Shown: positions 11,721 through 23,972 of the stretch, in pieces
Position numbering within the stretch: the first letter of the stretch is position 1
Layout of the letters: each line of letters opens with the position of its first letter
Origin: Rhinolophus ferrumequinum
Lineage: Eukaryota > Chordata > Mammalia > Chiroptera > Rhinolophidae
Assembly: GCF_004115265.2 (NCBI RefSeq)
Contig: NC_046293.1
Span: 25,988,173 to 26,052,172, forward strand
Length of the DNA stretch: 64,000 bases
Reading direction: 5' to 3'
Translations under genes and position numbers: made by a program
The notes under the pieces: model-generated
What the model was told of the DNA's origin: nothing
The model's database searches: none
The model's input: only the letters and a program-made list of their open reading frames with translations

Positions 11721-14700
11721 ATGGCAGGTATGTTGGCCCGAGTCCTAAAATTAAGTATATGTCAGAAAAATTTTCGTGTTGGGTGGACTTCTGAATGGAA
11801 TGTCTTCATTTTCCAAAGTTGCATTGGCAAGATGATTGGGTTGTCAAACCAAATAACTTTTTAAATTCTCTCCTCCAGATTTCTGCTTTTACACTTTCAG
11901 CTCCAGCGTTTCTTCTTTAAGTTATCACCCTACCTCTCTTTCTCTACAGCTTTTCACACCACTCCATGGAGGTTGATTTGTGGGATCTTAGCGGTAATAT
12001 GTCTTCTGTTGATGGCTGCTTCGGGAATATTGTTGAAAAATTGTAAGTTTTTGCAAGCAAGTCTATATTAAAATAAAAAGTTTGATGAAAACATTTAATA
12101 ATAAAGGTTTCAATTTACTAATGTGTAATAACTTGTTATTCCACAGTCTATATATAATTAATTTCTGACTATTTCCTATAGTATTTTCTAAACAAAGAAT
12201 TCAGCCAACATCATCACCAGGAACCACGGAACCCCAGGAAGGTAGGTTCCATACTTTGTAAAAACTTAGTGTTCGTAGAGGATGAAATAGACAGTTACTT
12301 GTTTTCTTCACACCGAAGCTTGATGGACCACAACACATAGTAATACAAGTTTAACTACTAATTGTCAGATAGTCTCGTTTTATTATTCTCTAATGTAGAA
12401 TTAAACTACATTGATGTGCTTTATTTATTTATTTATTTATTTATTTAATAAGGATATATAGCCTGAAATGGCATTTTTTCCTATATGAATACTTGTATTT
12501 AAGTAACAAAACAATAAATTATAATAAATATTTCAGCTAATCCTAATCACCCTCCCATGATTGCTCATAACTCATATTTTTATGTCTCTGTAATATTCTT
12601 TTTTTATTCCAAAATTCAGAATATAGTGCAGAGATTTCTGCAATTAATTACTTTTTATTTAAATTTTTTTGGTGACATTAGTTAATGAAATTATATAGGA
12701 TTCAAGCATACAATTCTATAACATATCACCTATACATTACATTATGTGTTCACCACCCAAAATGAAATTTCCTTTCATCACCATATATTTAATCCCCTTT
12801 GCCCTCTTCAACCTCATCCCCACCCCCTTACCCTTTGGTGACCACCAAACTGTTGTCTGTGTGTATGAGTTTTTGTTGCTTTGTTAGTCTTGTTCCTTTC
12901 TTGCTTTCAGTTTTATATGCCACATATGAATGAAGCCATATGGTTCTTGACTTTTTCTGTATGACTTATTTTGCTTGATATGATAATCTCAAAATCTATG
13001 CATTTAGTTGCAAATGGCAGTATTTCATCTTTTGTTGTGACTAATAATCCATTGTGTATATGTACCACATCTTCTTTATCCAATCATCTGTCAAAGGACC
13101 TTTGGTTGTATCCATGTCTTAGCCACTGTGAATAAAGCTGCAATAACCAAAGAGATACATATATCTTTACAGTTAAGTGTTTTCAGATTTCTTGGGTAGA
13201 TAGATACCCAGAAGCCCAGAAAAGGGATTGCTAGGTCATATGGGAATTCTATTATTAATTTTTGAAACACCTCTATACTGTTTTCCAGAGTGGCTGTACC
13301 AATTTACAGTCCCACCAGAGGTATATGACAGTTTCTTTTTCTGCACAACCTCTCCAATTCTTGTAACTACTTGTCTTGTTGATAATAGCTATTCTAACAG
13401 CTGTGAGGTGGTCTCTCATTGTGGTTTTGATTTGCATTTCCTTAATAGCTAGTGAGGTTTAGCATTTTTTCATATATCTGCTTGCTGTATGTCTTCTTGG
13501 GAGAAGTGTCTATTCAGGTCTTCTATCCATTTTTAAGAGATTTCTGCAGTTCTGACCCTACTTATCCAGTGTGTAACCAGATCAAAGTCCAAATTTTTTA
13601 ATGTATTTTTTCCAAAACTCTTCAAGTTGTCTTACCATCTTCTGTGATCCTATAGAATTTATTTATATTTGTGGTTCTTTTAGTGTTTTCCCAGCTTCAT
13701 TGAGATATAATTGATATATAACATTGTGCAAGTTTAAGGTGTACACTGTGTTCATTTGACATACTTATATATTGCAATATGATTACCAAGATAGAACTAC
13801 ATAATGCCTCCATCATATCAAATAATGACCATTTCTTTTATGTTGTGAAAATATTTAACATCTACTGTTTAGCAACTTACATGTATATAATGCAGTACAT
13901 TAACACAATGTTATACAACAGATCCTTAGAAGTTATTAATCTTCTAAGTAACTTACATGTATATAATACAGTACTGTTAACACTAACACAATGTTATACA
14001 GTAGAGCCTTAGAAGTTATAAATATTTTAAGTGAAAGTTTATACCCTTTGGCCAACATGTCTTCATTTCACCCATATCTCAGGCACTGGTAACCATTATT
14101 CTCTCTGTAACTTCAACACCATTCATTTGGCAAAGATTTGAGTAGCTCTCACTGAGAATAGTCCATGTTCAAGGTACTATCACTGGTAAACTGTATGACT
14201 GGATTTCAAACTAATTTTTTTATTTGTGTTCAGTTTGAAAATAAAATATTCAAAATATACATCAAATTTCTCTCAAGGTACCATACTCTTTTTTGACTCA
14301 GGATATATGCTAAAATGCTGACCTTCTTTAAATATCTCTTTCCTCTAATTTACTCTATTTACACACCAGGGCTCAACTTTGGGTTACTTCTTCAAAAAAA
14401 GATTCTTCTAACCACCACCCTCTCATCCTACACTCTTCTAAGGAACGTTTTAATATAATGAATGTCTTGTGTATAATTACCCTTATTAACATTAAATATA
14501 AATAATAAATGATTGGAAATTAATCTCCAGGAGGAAAAAGGGTCATGTCTGCCTCAGTCACATAAATATCCTCTGAACTTTGGTGTATGTAAGTAGATTC
14601 TCAAAGACTATTTGTAGAAACAAATAACAAATGATTTTTGAGTGAGTAAATAACAGTTAAACAGTTGAGTCTCTCAATGGATGGATCTTGAGATTATCAT

Positions 14701-17060
14701 GTCAATCAAAATAGGTCACACGGAAAAAGTCGAGAATCATATGATTCACTCATATGTGGGATATAAAATTTAAAGAAACAAACAAGACAAACGAACAAGT
14801 AAAAACTCATAGACACCCAAAATTGTTTAGTGGTTACCAGAGAGACGGGGGGGAGAGGATGATAGAAGAGGGTCAAGGGGACAAATATAAGGTAATGGAA
14901 GGCAAATTGACTCTGAGTGGTGAACTCACAATGCAATATATGGATCAAGTATTACAGAATTATATACTTGAAAGCTATATAATTTTACTAACCAATGTCA
15001 CCTCAATACATTTAATTTAAAAAAATTGAAATCCAATGTCATCACTCATATTTTATTTTTTTATTTTAGGCTCTGCATGCTGTTCTTGTCAAGAAAAGTG
15101 GATTGGATACCGATGCAGCTGTTACTTCATTTCTAATGAAATGAAAACTTGGGCAGAAAGCAGGGATTTCTGTGCCTCTCAGAATTCCAGTCTGCTTCAG
15201 CTGCAAAACAAAGATGAACTGGTAAGTATTTAATTGTGGTTTTTTACACTTTTCTTTGAACTAGGAAAAATAATACTGTCTAAGTAAGATGAATACTTTG
15301 AATCTCTAATCAGATCATAATTTGCTGGTTATATTTAAACTAATAATGACTTACTAATTTCTTATTCCTTAAAACATTCATTATAAAACCAAAATAAAAT
15401 TTCTCAAATATTTATATTATAGAAATAAAACGCAAGCTAGATATCAGATAAAGTTCAAGAGACATTTTAGAGAAATCATTGAAGAAACAATAGGTCATAA
15501 TTTTTATTCAAATAACCAACCAAACAACTTTTTAAATGTTTAATCTTTAATTTTAATTTATAATTTCTTTCGTAATTAACAGTTTTTATCATCATTCTTG
15601 GATATAATGTGCAATGAACATGGAGAGCATGACCATAATAATTACCCAGTTATTAAGAAAAAATAAAAGATTTTACAGGTTCATGAAGACCTGTGCTGAG
15701 TAGGTATATTGAAGAATTTTGTCTCATAAGATACTGGTGATTTGGCATCAAATTTGATTGTCAATATCTGTGAAGGAAGTATTCTATGAAAATTTAACTC
15801 TTTATAATATTTTACAGTCCTTGAAGAATGAGATTTTGTGATATTTTGTCTCCATAAATGAATGGGGCTTATAGTGAGAAAATATGAGATATGCGTCTAA
15901 ACCTCCTAAACTGGACATAAAAAAGAATTTCAGTTTAAGTGATTTCAAGTCTGGATTTGATGCTGGACACTGACTTTCTGGAAAGTACTTCATTTTCAGA
16001 GTAGATTCAAATTAAGTTAATATGTTTGTCTCTGTTTCCCATCAGAGTTTCACAAACAATATCAAATTTTTTTACTGGATTGGACTGTCTTACAATGAAG
16101 AACATGGTGCCTGGTTGTGGGAGGATGGCTCTGCTCTCTCCCCAGATCTGTGAGTTTCTCCCACGCAAGTCTTTTATGAGTTTATTTGTAGGTCGACCAA
16201 ACAATGTGACATCCGGGAATACTGTAGCTAAAATAACCGTTCTGCATCCTGAGAATACAGAAAATAGAATAGATACAGGACAGTAACAATTTTAGCCCTA
16301 TCTGGAACAATCAGGTTTATGCTCAAGTGACACGAAGTTAGTATGCTCGTGACCATAAGAAAGCTTATGACTTTGTCTTTCTTCCTTGGTACATGCACTT
16401 GGATGTGTTGTGCATGTACCGATGCTCACGCAGAAAGAAGCTGTCCCAGGAAAACAGGATAGTCATTATATTCTTTATTCTGGGGGAGCCCAATATTCTC
16501 AGCATCCTCATGTGTCAAATATGCTGGTTTGCAGCATATTTGTAATCTTAAAATTTCATTGTCATTTATAAACATGGTATTTGCATCATCGCAATGACAA
16601 ATTTCATGATCTGATTTCTTTTCCTCGGCTAAATTATTCAATACATCTTTAAACAAAACAGAGGCAAAGTTTAAAACATATCAAAACCATTAATGACAAT
16701 GGCAGGAACAAAAAAGTCCCTGATCTATATACTATTGATTATTGAGTCAATAAAGCAATTTTATAATATTATAATGTCATGAAAACTGTGGCTATTTAAT
16801 GAAAAAGATGCAGTGGCTCAGTATGTTAATATCTTATTCAAATGCTTTAAAAAGTTCTATCTTTTAATAAAAACACCATCCCTGAATATTTTTTTCCTTT
16901 TCTCATATGTTAATATTTTATTTTTCATTACAGATTTTCATTCTCTCAAACTGTAAATACACGAAACTGCATAATATATAGCACAAGCACAAGGACAAGT
17001 GTTCTGCGTGAAGCTTGTGAAAAAGAAAATCGTTATATCTGTAAGAAGCAGCTTATTTAG
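11721..17060 (+). CDS. KLRD1: KLRD1-A, CD94 C-type lectin-like NK receptor subunit (copy in block A)
   Basis: Six exons with GT/AG borders: 11721-11727, 11950-12042, 12182-12241, 15070-15221, 16046-16149, 16934-17060 (543 nt, 180 aa, no internal stop). The start is ATGGCAG immediately before the first donor, as in human KLRD1. Residues 1-10 are a short cytoplasmic tail, about 11-31 an uncharged membrane segment, about 34-56 a stalk, and 57-180 a C-type lectin-like domain with [27 protein letters not shown] and [10 protein letters not shown]. Cysteines for the fold and for the NKG2 disulfide (CCSC at 57-60, C69, C71, C88, C151, C167, C175) are kept. CD94 has no signalling motif and acts as a surface heterodimer with NKG2 chains that recognises MHC-E-type molecules. 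Compared with human it has two extra residues in the 155-166 loop and KFF instead of QQF before YWIGL. One N-glycosylation sequon (N92). A SINE sits in the presumed 3'UTR. The gene looks functional; expression is not shown. Confidence 0.95.
12655..13540 (-). mobile_element. L1 3' part, intron 3 of KLRD1-A
   Basis: Antisense L1 3'UTR and ORF2 end (minus-strand reading gives the usual end-of-ORF2 text with stops). The counterpart is in KLRD1-B, so it predates the duplication. Confidence 0.88.
13685..14170 (-). mobile_element. Older L1 3' fragment, intron 3 of KLRD1-A, with local duplication
   Basis: Starts CCCAGCTTCATTGAGATATAA, a typical antisense L1M-type 3' end. Contains an imperfect tandem repeat of about 76 bp (13,871-13,946 and 13,947-14,024). 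The counterpart is in block B. Confidence 0.8.
14674..15030 (+). mobile_element. L1 3' end, just before exon 4 of KLRD1-A
   Basis: Sense L1 terminal sequence (GGATGGATCTTGAGATTATC ... AATGTCACCTCAATACATTTAA) ending about 40 bp before the exon 4 acceptor. The counterpart is at 33,722-34,072. Confidence 0.85.
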
Positions 17061-17184
17061 TTGTTTCTTAGAGTAGAAAGGGTGGGCAATAAGGTCCGGT
17101 ATTACTAAGAATGGTAAGTTTACCTTTTATGTTATTACTAATTACCTACTTCTAAGATACGTGAAACGTTTCAAATTGTTTCTT

Positions 17185-17497
17185 TGCTTTTTTTTTTTAA
17201 TGTTTTTTAAAGTTTTTATTGGGGAAGGAGAACAGGACTTTATTGGGGAACAGTGTGTACTTCCAGAACTTTTTACAGGTCAAGTTGTTGTCCTTTCAAT
17301 CTTAGTTGTGGAGGGCGCAGCTCAGCTCCAGGTCCAGTTGCTGTTGTTAGTGGCAGGGGGCACAGCCCACCATCCCTTGCGGGAGTCGAACCGGCAACCT
17401 TGTGGTTGAGAGCTCACTGGCCGATGTGGGAATTGAACAGGCAGCCTTTGGCGTTAGGAGCACGGAGCTCCAAACGCCTGAGCCACCAGGCCAGCAC
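17185..17497 (-). mobile_element. tRNA-derived bat SINE (Rhin-1-like) in the 3' region of KLRD1-A
   Basis: Same family as the copy near position 350. It is flanked by the 13-bp duplication CAAATTGTTTCTT (17172-17184 and 17498-17510). Block B has the single uninterrupted site near 36,285. It sits about 125 bp after the stop codon, so it is probably transcribed in the 3'UTR in antisense orientation. Confidence 0.88.
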
Positions 17498-17716
17498 CAA
17501 ATTGTTTCTTATTATACAATTGTTTCATACTCATATATTTGAAACCCAGTGTTTTAAGGTTGATGAAATTGTGCACCTACAGGTAAAATTATAAAGCATC
17601 AAGGTAAATAATTTCATGAATATTTTGATTTAATGTATGTGTTCAATATTGCATGCAATATATTCTTCCGTATACATTGTTATAAATTTTCCCTGCAGAA
17701 ATTTTAAAATTTACAC

Positions 17717-17722
17717 AATAAA
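17717..17722 (+). terminator. Candidate poly(A) signal of KLRD1-A
   Basis: First AATAAA after the stop codon of KLRD1-A, about 650 bp downstream; a private SINE accounts for about 325 bp of that distance. The equivalent hexamer is kept in block B. Confidence 0.4.
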
Positions 17723-17976
17723 ATACATATCAACATCATTTCAGTCCTGTGTATGTTATAAAGCACTATCTCTACATCACTTTTTTGGAAGTTAGTTCTT
17801 TCTGGATATTTATCCATCTATATAATTTAATATAGAGCTAAAAGTGCCATAGGGCAGTTTCCTCATATTTGTCATTCATCTTCAGAGGGGAACACATTTG
17901 TGTGTCTTCTCTTGATGCTCCTGAGTTCTGTAGAACAATCATATGTGTTTGGCCAAATATGTGGTTCCTGTGTGAT

Positions 17977-18427
17977 TGTGTGGGGAGCCATGATTTCTTG
18001 TTATTCTGAAGCCTTGCAGACTGGCTCAGTTTATGATTAACTTGTTTTAGCTCCTAAGGCATTGTCTCTGCCTGCACCTGGAGGGTACTTACAAGCTGCT
18101 GAGGAATGAGGTGGGAGTGGCCGGTTCCCGGACACTGAGGACTGATGATTATCAGGGTAATTGGTGGGCTTTGTCATGGTAAAATGACTTTGGGGAAGTT
18201 TCAGTGATTTTGTAGCTTCTATGTAGAAGTTAAAAATTTACTCTCAATGAGGTAATGCACACTCGTGATTGTTAAGCTGCACGGACACAGATGGTATAAA
18301 TTGGTACAGGAAAGTAAACTCGAGGCTTCAGCATCACTGAAGACCGGCCATCATTTGTGTGAGTGTCTTTTTTCATTCCCACTCTCCCATTCGGGTACTG
18401 TTCGATTTGTGGCGCTGGCACGCAACA
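17977..18427 (+). mobile_element. Solo LTR of an endogenous retrovirus, block A
   Basis: 451 bp starting TGTGTGGGG and ending CGCAACA, flanked by the 4-bp duplication TGAT. Blocks B (near 36,752) and C (near 44,930) have the empty site. A TATAAA-like motif lies near 18,295. No internal region is present. Family not assigned. Confidence 0.7.
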
Positions 18428-18636
18428 TGATTGCTTTGAGATTTGCAAAGGTGAAGGGACATAAGCCCTGATTACATACATTTACAATAGCTATTTCTTT
18501 ATTCCACAGATATTTCTTGCATTACGCTTAATCATCAATAAAAAAGTCACTTACATGGGCATTGAAGATCTTAATCGCTAATTAATCCCAAAAAATTTTT
18601 CCTAAAAGTTATGTGTAAAACATGAACAACTCGAAT

Positions 18637-18795
18637 ATGTGCTGATGGAAGGAGAACAGACTCTGGGTGGTGAACACACAATGTGATATTTAGATGATGT
18701 ATTATAGAATTGGACACCTGAAACCTATGTAACTTTACTAACAATTGTCACCCCAATAATCTTTAATTTAAAAAACATTTAAAAAATAAAATAAA
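18637..18795 (+). mobile_element. Short L1 3' tail, end of block A
   Basis: TGGAAGGAGAACAG ... ACCCCAATAATCTTTAATTT followed by an A-rich tail. Blocks B and C lack it at the same site (near 36,945 and 45,125). Confidence 0.8.
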
Positions 18796-20032
18796 ATATG
18801 AACTTTTTTTTTTTTTTTGTGGGAGAGGGAGCGACCCATTTTATTGAGGGGTTTCTGAGTGTATCACAGAAAGACTGGGACTCAGTGAGTCCTGATGCCT
18901 GCGACCTGGATGGGATGTTCCTGACCTCACAAATATTAAAAGTCTATTCTCCTTTTTTAAGTGTTGTTTAGACATCTTAAAAAATTTATGTTGACATCTG
19001 TGTTTTTTCTCATTTTGTGTTTTAATTATATCATAATAATTAAGAATCCAAATTAATATTTAATATATAAAGATCCAGGAAGAAGAAAATACCTCTTATT
19101 TTTTATTTCTCAAAATGTAAATATAATAGGACTACAATAAATATAATCTGAGCTCTTCACATTCTTGTATGAAGATTGACTTACGAAAATCCATTAAAGT
19201 TATATTGCAAAAAATAAAGGATGCGATATAACACCTTTCAAATGTTTAGCTTGGCCTAAGAGAACATGCATTGTACTTAATGGATATTTCATATTTTTTT
19301 ATTCTTCATGTGATTTCACAATAATATATATTTAATTACAAATTTAAATTAATATCAGTCAGCTGAAAATGGAAATAAATAGTTTACTGTCCCAACTATC
19401 CCATCTCCCCTATTTCCTCCCATTAGGCAATTTCATGTTGTTCATTGTTTGTTTACCTGCTTAGAATATTTTCTCTGTAATGAACCAAGGATGGTCCATT
19501 TTCATATTTGTTCAGGATGAATCTCAACTCTTTTCATTTACCAAACCCAAGCATAGGTTCAAATGATCACTTTTCACATCATCACCCATGAAGTGTCCAG
19601 AGCCAAATCGATAGTTTTTCTGAGAACTCATAAACATTCATTACAGTTACAAGAGCAAGAAGTAAACAAAAAGGTGATAAATACGGTGGATGATGTGTCA
19701 TTTCAGAGAATAAGCTATGTCAAAATTGTCCCCCTGATAATAGGAATTTCCATTGCCTCCTAATTACAACTCAGAGGTTTTTTCCATCTCCCTATCATTT
19801 CAGGTAATTGTGATGGAAAGTTCTGTGTTGAATGCGAGATATGGTCACTCATGGCAGAGTGTCTTTCTCACAGCCTGGTCTTATCATGTTGGTCATAGTC
19901 AGTTCAGGACCACGTGACGCATTTCATTTTGCTTATTCTTCCCCCCACTCTTACCTGCATTCTGCTTTCCTTTACCCTGAAAATATAATAGTAGTCTTTG
20001 GGATGGGAAAGACATCTTCTTTGTCTTTCTAC

Positions 20033-20071
20033 CAAACAAACAAACAAACAAACAAACAAACAAACAAACAA
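20033..20071. repeat. (AAAC)n tract, block B
   Basis: About ten CAAA units, absent at the same place in A and D. Confidence 0.9.
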
Positions 20072-20299
20072 AGTTTTTTTCTTCTGAAATGAGATTTCTC
20101 CTTTTGCTCTCTGTGTTTTTTCTTTTTCTTTTTCTTTTTTTGCTATGAAATGGGCTAATGCACGTGGAAAAGTCTACTTGAGTGACTATCAATGCACATG
20201 GAAAAGTCTACTTGAGTGTTGAATGTAAAGGGTAAGGAAATGTGCAAGAAACACACAATATAATAAAATAATATTGCCAATAGTTCATTTATACCTTTA

Positions 20300-21525
20300 T
20301 TATTATTTTTATAGTTTCAGGTGTACAGAACACTGTAATAGACACTTAAACCCCTCACAAGTGATTTAAAGTGATAACCCCTCTCCTGCAAACTGCTACC
20401 CCTGACTTCCTATATAGCTATTACAATTCCATTGACTCTATTCCTTACGCTGTACCCCACAACCTGTGACTATATATATATACATATACATGTATATATA
20501 CATATGTGACATATGTATATATATATAATTATGTATATATTATGTATATAAACATGTATATATATATATATATATAATTATTATTGATGTTCAATATTAT
20601 TCAGCTTCAGGTGCACAGTTCAATGTCAGGCATCTATACCATCCATGAAGTGGTTTCCCTAATAAGAAAAGTACCCATCTGACACCCTCAATTAACTCAA
20701 CCCCAAAAAAACAAACAACCCAATTAAAAAATGGGCAGAGGACATGAAGAGACATTTCTCTAAAGAGAACATACAGAGGCCAACGGACATATGAAAAAAT
20801 GTTCAACTTCACTAATCATTAGAGAAATGCAAATTAATACCACAATGAGATACCACCTCACTCCAGTCAGAATGGCTGTCATCAATAAATCAACAGACAA
20901 GTGCCTTCAAGGATGTGGAGAAAAGGGAACCCTCGTGCACTGTTGATGGGATTGCAGATTGATGCAGCCGCTATGGAAAACAGTATGGAGGTATCTCAAA
21001 AAAACTGAAAATGAAACTAACTTATGACCCAGCAATTGTACTTCTAGGTATCTATCCAGAGAAATCCAAAATGTGAGTTCAAGACAAATCTATGCACCCC
21101 ATGTTTGTTGCAGCACTATTCACATTAGCCAAGACATATAAACATCGGTAGACGACTGGATTAAGAAACTGTGGTACATTTTTACAATGGAGTATTACTC
21201 GTCTATAAAGAATGAACTCTTACCATTTGCAAAGATATAGATGGACCTACAGAACATTATGCTAAGAGAAATAAGTCAGACGAAGAAAGACAAATATCAT
21301 ATGATCTCACTTATATGTAGAATCTAAAGAGCAGAATAAATGAACAAACTAAACAGAAATAATCTCAGAGATAACAGAGAAAAAATTGATGGTTGCTAGA
21401 TGGGAGGAGGGTGGGGATGGGAGAGAAGGTGAGGGATTAGAAAGCGCAAATTAGTAGCCACAATATTGCCATGGGGACACGAAAGACAATTTGGGGAATA
21501 TAATGAATAATGTTGTAAAGCTTAT
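20300..21525 (-). mobile_element. Twin-primed L1 (3'UTR antisense, inverted 5' part in sense)
   Basis: 20,300-20,695 is an L1 3'UTR in antisense, with an AT-rich tract at about 20,470-20,580. At about 20,695 it switches to the ORF2 end and early 3'UTR in sense ([11 protein letters not shown]-like start to TGAATAATGTTGTAA). The outer flanks repeat the target ACCTTTW (CTTATACCTTT on the right at about 21,528). This is the layout expected from twin priming. Block A keeps only the antisense tail. Confidence 0.8.
20470..20580. repeat. AT-rich (TATA/CATA)n tract, block B
   Basis: Within the L1 3'UTR; alternating TA, TACA and TATG units. Confidence 0.9.
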
Positions 21526-22090
21526 ACCTTTTTAATTTTGTCCTGTTATCCTAAACGTATGACCTTAATGTATATAATACATGTTATATATCGGTACATA
21601 ACAAATTATGAGTACTTTAGAAACATAAAGCAGCACATTTATTATCTCATATTATTTATGGATCCGAAACTGGGCATGCCTTAATTATTTCCTTTATTCG
21701 TGGTTCCACAAGGCTCGAGCCAGGGTCTTGGCCAGGCTGAATTTTCATGTGAAACTCAGCTTCCTCTTCCAAGCTCATTGAGGCTGTTGACAGAATTTCT
21801 TCTTTGTGGTTGTAGGACTGAGACCCTCAGCTCCCAAGGCTGCCCCTCTGCACTGACAGTCACACCATGGCTGCTTGTTTCTTCAAGGCCATGTGGAGAG
21901 CTTCTCTGACTCCTCTCTCTATCTGTCCTGTGTAATCCCTTTTCAGTGTATTTCTGATTAGGTCAGGTTCATCCATAATAATACCTTTTGATTAGCTGAA
22001 AATTGGTAATGTAGATCCTTAATTACATATGAAAAATAGCCTCTCTTTGAGATTTACTGTATTCTCATCACAGAGTCACATTCCATCATA

Positions 22091-22266
22091 TTGGCATACC
22101 TCAGAGATATTGTGGGTTTGATTCCAGACTACATTAATAAAGAAAGTATCACAAAAAAGCTAGTCATAATCCTTTTGCTGGTGGAAGGTCTTGCCTTCCA
22201 GTTGTAAAAAAATGCAAAACCTGTGAAGCACAATAAAGAGATGCTCAGCGAAATGAGGTATGCCTG
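22091..22266 (+). mobile_element. Tigger-type MITE, block B
   Basis: Counterpart of 2,026-2,200; the right end GAGGTATGCCTG is better preserved here. Confidence 0.85.
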
Positions 22267-23872
22267 TTTTCACAAATCCCAGTGAAACTAATGGAGAGGG
22301 GGTTATACAGGTGTATATCATGTCATGGACACTTTATGGGTCATCTTAAAGTCTGCATAGCATACCAACAACTCCTAAAATTTGTTTTAATTGCTACTGT
22401 ATAGTTTGTTGAATTTAAGCACTGTCTTTTGATTTCTGATGAGGTAACTGGAATTTAATTCACATCTACCTGGACAAGGAATACTTTTCTAGTTACCCTA
22501 ATATATAAATTCTTAGATTCTCCATTAGTGACCTCTAAAGTTGCCTAATAAAGATAATTATTTAATAGCTGGACTGGGACAGCTCTATGCTTATCTCTTA
22601 TGAACAACTAGCAATGAAATCAAGTCTATTTCCAACAGCGACGAGCCTCAACAACAATGAGCCTTTCTTGGAAGACCACTTTCCCGCCCTAATCAAACCT
22701 TCAGATGACTACATAGTCCCAGCCATTTTTCTGACAACGACGTCATGAGAGAATCTGAGTCACAACCTGCCTCCTAAATTGTTCAAGGATTCCTAATCCT
22801 CAGAAACTGTGTGATAAAATATATGTTTATTATTTTAACCTGCTAATTTTTGGACTTAGTGGGAGACACATTCACAAAGACCTACTAAGAAAAAAAAGGA
22901 AACAAAACAAAAACAAAACAAAATATTATTGAAAGGAATCAACAATTTCCCGAAGTTCATCATCCAGCAGTTCCATGCATAAAAATTTTCTTTATGTAAT
23001 AATCGTTATGATCCATTTGTTTTCAATAACGTTGTTAAAACTTCAATTTTAATGTGAGTTCTTTCTTCATTTCTTTCTGAACTTGTCTCTCCCTCTTCTG
23101 TGACTGTGGCATGATCCATAGTAGATTGGGAGCAGATACAAGTGTGACCTCATTTGTAATGATGCAAATTTTTTGATAGAGTGTGAGGGTCTGTGATTGT
23201 CAGAATCCCAGTGTATTTCAGTTACAAGGTATAGATACATCAATATTTTCTCAAACCAAGTATCACACAGGTTCCTTGGGGAGAAATTAAAAATACTTCA
23301 TAATTAAGCTGAACACTTTTAATTTGATTGTTAGACATTAAGTGGACTTTTGAACATATTATCTGGTTATTACCTATACTATAAACACTTATTGTAAAAC
23401 TGGCATAAATGCCTTAACAAATTACATGAGTAGCACAAAATTTAGGTTTTTGGAAAAAGTTATAAAACTCTCAGAAAAACTGATAATACATAAAAAATTC
23501 GTCATTACTAAACACTAAGATATAGCCAACTGTGTGTGAAAATCAAATGGTCTAAGTCATGAATAAAGTACATGTATTTAATATTCTTACTATGGGGATG
23601 TATTATTTAAATAAACTTAGGAATTTTGTGTTTTGTAATTTAGGTAATTAAAGATAAAATATGTGATCACAATTCTAACACTTGGCTTCAATAGAAAGTA
23701 AAATATCTTATCCATTGATTTATTCAACAACAAATTAAAGTACTTTAAATCATAATAATTTTGTATCATCACTGTCATTTGGTTTAAATTAATGTAGCTT
23801 TTTCCATGTCTCTAAAGTAACATGAGGAACCATGTTAGAGATATGAAAATAGAAATTAGTCCATCCTTTTTT

Positions 23873-23972
23873 TTTCTTTAATTAAAGTTTATTGCAGTGA
23901 CAATTGTTAATAAAGTTACATAGATTTCAGGTGTACAATTCTGTAACACATCATCTATTTATCACATCCTTT
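23873..23972 (-). mobile_element. Short L1 3' tail, block B only
   Basis: Antisense AAAGTTTATTG...TCAGGTGTACAATTCTGTAA type sequence, absent at 5,840-5,850 of A and 40,810-40,820 of C. Confidence 0.75.

Larger units (their letters stand above)
1..18970 (+). repeat. Tandem segmental duplication, block A (about 19 kb, carries KLRD1-A)
   Basis: Collinear with blocks B, C and D over long stretches. The block-start sequence (AATTTAT...GACATCTGTGTTTGC) recurs near 18,980, 37,118 and 45,310-45,430. Position 1 falls right at this joint, so the block may continue a longer array to the left. Compared with B and C, block A has private insertions (SINEs at 341-692 and 17185-17497, LTRs at 3437-3801 and 17977-18427, an L1 tail at 18637-18795). 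It lacks about 1.3 kb present in B around 20,700-22,040. Confidence 0.9.

Noticed and set aside
11721-17060. Copy A as an NKG2 (KLRC) gene
   Set aside because: No ITIM, no charged membrane residue, short cytoplasmic tail, and the [10 protein letters not shown] start of the lectin domain is CD94-specific.
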